Source: an uncultured Rhodospirillaceae bacterium
Lineage (GTDB): Bacteria > Pseudomonadota > Alphaproteobacteria > Rhodospirillales > Casp-alpha2
DNA length: 64,000 bases
Reading direction: 5' to 3'
NCBI GenBank assembly: GCA_913030825.1
Contig: CAJWCU010000008.1
Coordinates: forward strand, 1 to 64,000
Every line of letters begins with the position of its first letter. Position 1 is the first letter of the stretch. The position numbers and the translations under genes were made by a program. Of the stretch, positions 61,725 through 64,000 are shown piece after piece. The notes under the pieces are model-generated. The model saw nothing but the letters and a program-made list of their open reading frames with translations, was not told the DNA's origin and did not search any database.

Positions 61725-62018
61725 TCATCCCCCACCCCGCTGAAACGCCCGGTCGAAACGCGCCAGGGCCGCCGCGCGATCACGATCCGAGTATCCCGAA
61801 AAAGCCAGGGTCACGTCCATGATTTCGATCTCCATCAGGGCGATTTTCCGGCGGCGTTCCGACCCTAGGGTGATTTCCAAACGCCGTCCCTCCGCGGCCA
61901 ACACAATGCCCGACGGCGTCCGCTCGTAGGCGTCGGAACCCAACGCCTTCTCGATGCCCCGGTAAAAACCGGCCCGCGTCAGGGCCATTTCTTTTTCGAT
62001 GACGACCGGATCGGTCAC
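61725..62018 (-). CDS. Conserved-looking 97-residue protein in the AOR cluster, function unknown
   Basis: A 97-residue soluble protein starting at a GTG at 62018, ten bases after the stop of the MoaD-like gene and preceded by GAGGGG. It has a short helix with basic and aromatic residues (ALTRAGFYRGIEKAL), a beta-rich centre (GIVLAAEGRRLEITLGSERRRKIALMEIEIMDVTLAFSG in overlapping pieces) and a final helix (RDRAAALARFDRAF). No motif of a known family was recognised. Its place as last gene after the catalytic, FAD and MoaD-like genes suggests a role in maturation or assembly of the AOR cofactor. Confidence 0.65.
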   Translation of the reverse strand: MTDPVVIEKEMALTRAGFYRGIEKALGSDAYERTPSGIVLAAEGRRLEITLGSERRRKIALMEIEIMDVTLAFSGYSDRDRAAALARFDRAFQRGGG

Positions 62019-62028
62019 GCCCGACCCC

Positions 62029-62280
62029 TCACCCACCCGCGACCGGCGGCCACATGGCGAGTGCGTCGCCGTCTTCGAACGTCGCCGTGTGGCGCGCCGA
62101 AGGCTCGACATAGATGCCGTTCAGCAGGACCAGATGGCACATCTTTTCCGGCAGACCCAAGGTCGCGATGACCTGGGCGGGCGTGGCGTCGTCGGCGACC
62201 TCGATCTCCGCCTCGTTGCCCTTGGATCCCGCCGGCAGGTGATCGGCAAGCGAGGCGTAGAGTTTGACTGTGATCTTCAT
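62029..62280 (-). CDS. MoaD/ThiS-like sulfur carrier protein
   Basis: An 83-residue ubiquitin-fold protein ending in Gly-Gly (PPVAGG), the end that is adenylated and thiocarboxylated to donate sulfur to molybdopterin. ITVKLYASLADHLP at the start and LVLLNGIYVEPS with GDALAMWPP near the end match the MoaD pattern. No MoaE is beside it. Its place between the FAD oxidoreductase and the 97-residue protein points to a dedicated role in pterin cofactor supply for the AOR. It lies 33 bases after the FAD gene. Confidence 0.88.
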   Translation of the reverse strand: MKITVKLYASLADHLPAGSKGNEAEIEVADDATPAQVIATLGLPEKMCHLVLLNGIYVEPSARHTATFEDGDALAMWPPVAGG

Positions 62281-62313
62281 CGCGGCCCCCGGCCTTCATC
62301 GCCTCTGGCGACC

Positions 62314-63561
62314 TCAGGCATAGGCATGGGCGACGTAGGCTTCCATGATGCGGTGGGGGTCTTCCATCAACTTGGCCTTCCACGGGCCCAGATGGGTGCG
62401 GTTCTGGATCAGCCCGCGCAGCACACCCATGTGGTCCGTGCGGCCCAACGACAGGGCACCGACCAGCACGTCGTCCTTGAAATTCAGGCGCAGGTATTTG
62501 AAATGGCCGGCGTCCAGCACCTCGGCCATTTCCGTGCCCGGGCCGCCTTCCCAATCGCCGAAGGAGGTCGAAATCAGACCCGCCGTATCCAGCACGTTCA
62601 TCTGCAGCGACCCCTGATAGGGCGTGACCCGCCCCGCCATATTGAGCGCCGCGATCCGGCCGTGCTCGGTCGAAGTCGGCTGGATCGCGTGAACGTTGAA
62701 GCCACCGCCGAAGTCCGGTCCCTGGGCGCAGTCACCGGCCGCATAGACGCCGGGGACGGAAGTTTCCAGGAACTCGTTGATGCGGATGCCCTGTTCGATC
62801 TCGATGCCGGTACCTTCCAGGAATTCGATGTTGGAAGTCACGCCCGCCGCGACGACGACGAGATGCGCCGCGATCTGATCGCCGGTATCCAGGTCGACGA
62901 AAAGCTTGTCCTCGTCGTCGGCCTCGCGGCGTTCGACCTTGGTCACCTTGGTGCCCGTCTCGACATTGATGCCTTTCTGAACGCACCAGTCCTTGATCAA
63001 GCCACCGGCGGTGGCGTCCATCATGCGCGGCACCATGCGGTCCAGCGCTTCGACCACGGTCAACTTAACGCCCCGTTCGACCAGGGCTTCCAGAATGATG
63101 CAGCCGATGAAGCCCGCCCCCATCAGCACGACATGCGCACCTTCATGGGCCAGTTTCTCGATGGCGCGGCAATCGTCGAGCGTCCAGCAGTGATGCACGC
63201 CCGGCAGGTCGAGCCCCGGCACGGGCGGCTTGATGGGCCTGGCCCCGGTGGCGATCAGCAGCTTGTCGTAGGGCTGCTCCCCACCGCCCTCGAGCAGCAC
63301 CTTGCGGCCCGCAACATCCAGGCCCTTGGCGATGCCTTGGCGATAGGTAATGCCGAGAGCCTCGTAATGCCCGGCTTGTTTACGCAAATGCGTGCCGCCA
63401 TGGTCGATGATGCCGGTCAGGACATAGGGGATCGCCATGCGGGAATAAGGCGGATCGGCTTCCCCGCCCAGCAACACGATCTCCGCGCCCTTGTCCGTCT
63501 TGGCAAGCGTTTCCGCGGCGACGACGCCCGCAGGCCCCGCGCCGATGATGACATAGGTCAT
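62314..63561 (-). CDS. NAD(P)/FAD-dependent oxidoreductase of the AOR cluster
   Basis: A 415-residue pyridine-nucleotide-disulfide oxidoreductase fold. It has the FAD motif IIGAGPAGVVAAE, the NAD(P)-binding motif VVLMGAGFIGCIILE and the second FAD motif VPGVYAAGDCAQG. No redox-active CxxxxC is present, so it is of the rubredoxin/NAD(P)H oxidase-like group rather than a disulfide reductase. Lying 22 bases after the AOR gene it would pass electrons between NAD(P) and the enzyme. In Aromatoleum-type AOR operons an FAD subunit follows the catalytic gene in the same way. Confidence 0.88.
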   Translation of the reverse strand: MTYVIIGAGPAGVVAAETLAKTDKGAEIVLLGGEADPPYSRMAIPYVLTGIIDHGGTHLRKQAGHYEALGITYRQGIAKGLDVAGRKVLLEGGGEQPYDKLLIATGARPIKPPVPGLDLPGVHHCWTLDDCRAIEKLAHEGAHVVLMGAGFIGCIILEALVERGVKLTVVEALDRMVPRMMDATAGGLIKDWCVQKGINVETGTKVTKVERREADDEDKLFVDLDTGDQIAAHLVVVAAGVTSNIEFLEGTGIEIEQGIRINEFLETSVPGVYAAGDCAQGPDFGGGFNVHAIQPTSTEHGRIAALNMAGRVTPYQGSLQMNVLDTAGLISTSFGDWEGGPGTEMAEVLDAGHFKYLRLNFKDDVLVGALSLGRTDHMGVLRGLIQNRTHLGPWKAKLMEDPHRIMEAYVAHAYA

Positions 63562-63583
63562 ATTGTGCCGTCCTTCCTAGCCG

Positions 63584-64000
63584 TCACAGAGTCAGCCGGC
63601 TGACCGTTTCGTTGGTCGGCACCCCGTCCTTGGACCAGCCGCGCAGTTCGTAATATTCCGGCAGCATCTTGTCCAAACCGTTGGTCAGGCCTTTGGCCGG
63701 TCCGGTCTTGGCCGCGTCCTTGACCAAGCGCTTGGGCAGGTTGTCGTCCTTGCCCGTGAACCCGGCGGCCAGGTTGAACCGACGTTCCAGGTTCCACACC
63801 CTCTCACCCAGTTCCAACAGATTCTCGACCGACCAGTCGCCTTCGCAGGCGGCGTCGATCTGTGGTGCGATGTCTTCCAGCGTCCAGGCGAAGGTCGTGA
63901 AGACGCAAATGCCCGCACTGTCGACCGCCGCTGTCGCGTCCTGAAACGCCTTGACCAGACCGGCCTTGCCGTCGGTGACCAGCGGATCGGTCTTTTCCGG
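63584..64000 (-). CDS. Aldehyde:ferredoxin oxidoreductase, C-terminal part (5' end outside window)
   Basis: About 138 residues of the C-terminal domain are visible; the frame is open to the window edge. The ending is characteristic of tungsten AORs: LGERVWNLERRFNLAAGFTGKDDNLPKRL, then GPAKGLTNGLDKMLPEYYELRGWSKDGVPT, in overlapping pieces. The Cys in SAGICVFTTFAW fits the conserved C-terminal cluster cysteine. Members oxidise aldehydes to acids or reduce acids, using a tungsto-bispterin and a 4Fe-4S cluster. The metal cannot be told from this fragment. It is the first visible gene of the minus-strand unit. Confidence 0.9.
   Translation of the reverse strand, partial: PEKTDPLVTDGKAGLVKAFQDATAAVDSAGICVFTTFAWTLEDIAPQIDAACEGDWSVENLLELGERVWNLERRFNLAAGFTGKDDNLPKRLVKDAAKTGPAKGLTNGLDKMLPEYYELRGWSKDGVPTNETVSRLTL

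Overview
The window is a gene-dense, GC-rich chromosomal segment of an alphaproteobacterium, most likely in or near the Rhodospirillales. The evidence is the gene order. The run lptF-lptG-lptD-surA-pdxA-rsmA is followed by gmk/yicC/mltG/fabF/acpP/fabG/fabD on the opposite strand, then rpsF-rpsR-DUF2232-rplI, dnaB-alr-mlaE-mlaF and radA-cvpA-purF-SDR. This is the ordinary envelope, lipid and replication backbone of that class. Near the right end is a ferritin-like protein closely resembling the encapsulated ferritin of Rhodospirillum. No plasmid, phage, insertion sequence, CRISPR array, rRNA or tRNA was seen.

Layout. 1-9.8 kb is accessory metabolism and transport: a partial AraC regulator, a TSUP permease, an MFS transporter, an ArsC/Spx-like protein, YaaA, a ChrA transporter, a D-threonine-aldolase-type PLP enzyme, an AsmA-like anchored protein, a DUF2061 membrane protein with a palindromic operator in its promoter, and a D-aminoacylase. 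9.9-11.7 kb is a long-form acyl-CoA dehydrogenase. 11.8-20.0 kb is the LPS export and outer-membrane block (lptF, lptG, lptD, surA) with pdxA and rsmA. 20.1-28.1 kb holds gmk-yicC and mltG-fabF-acpP-fabG-fabD, interrupted by a TauD-like dioxygenase and an SDR. 28.5-31.0 kb is the S6-S18-L9 operon, closed by a strong UUCG terminator. 31.2-37.1 kb has cfa, dnaB (with a perfect DnaA box upstream), alr and mlaEF.

37.1-39.9 kb is an accessory island: a small conserved protein, a second TauD-like dioxygenase, and a CitE-like lyase coupled to a TPR-like protein. 40.1-44.5 kb is radA-cvpA-purF-SDR. 44.6-52.5 kb has a glycosyltransferase, two TPR proteins (one fused to a GT9-like domain), a lone cobalamin-pathway aminotransferase-fold enzyme, a FecR-domain protein, an iron-type alcohol dehydrogenase and an AlkA-like glycosylase. 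52.5-57.4 kb has a chemoreceptor with a degenerate PilZ-like tail, a class I amidotransferase, a Sel1 protein and a small lipoprotein. 57.6-61.3 kb is yfgM-like-bamB-der.

The most interesting part is the last 2.7 kb on the minus strand. It reads aldehyde:ferredoxin oxidoreductase (cut by the window end), NAD(P)H/FAD oxidoreductase, a MoaD-like carrier ending in GG, and a 97-residue protein of unknown function. About 100 bp further on is an encapsulated-ferritin-type protein that lacks the encapsulin-targeting tail, carries a His/Asp-rich tail instead, and has no encapsulin gene in view. The first four look like a tungsten/molybdenum AOR operon.

All calls come from reading the sequence and recalling protein families; no database search was run.
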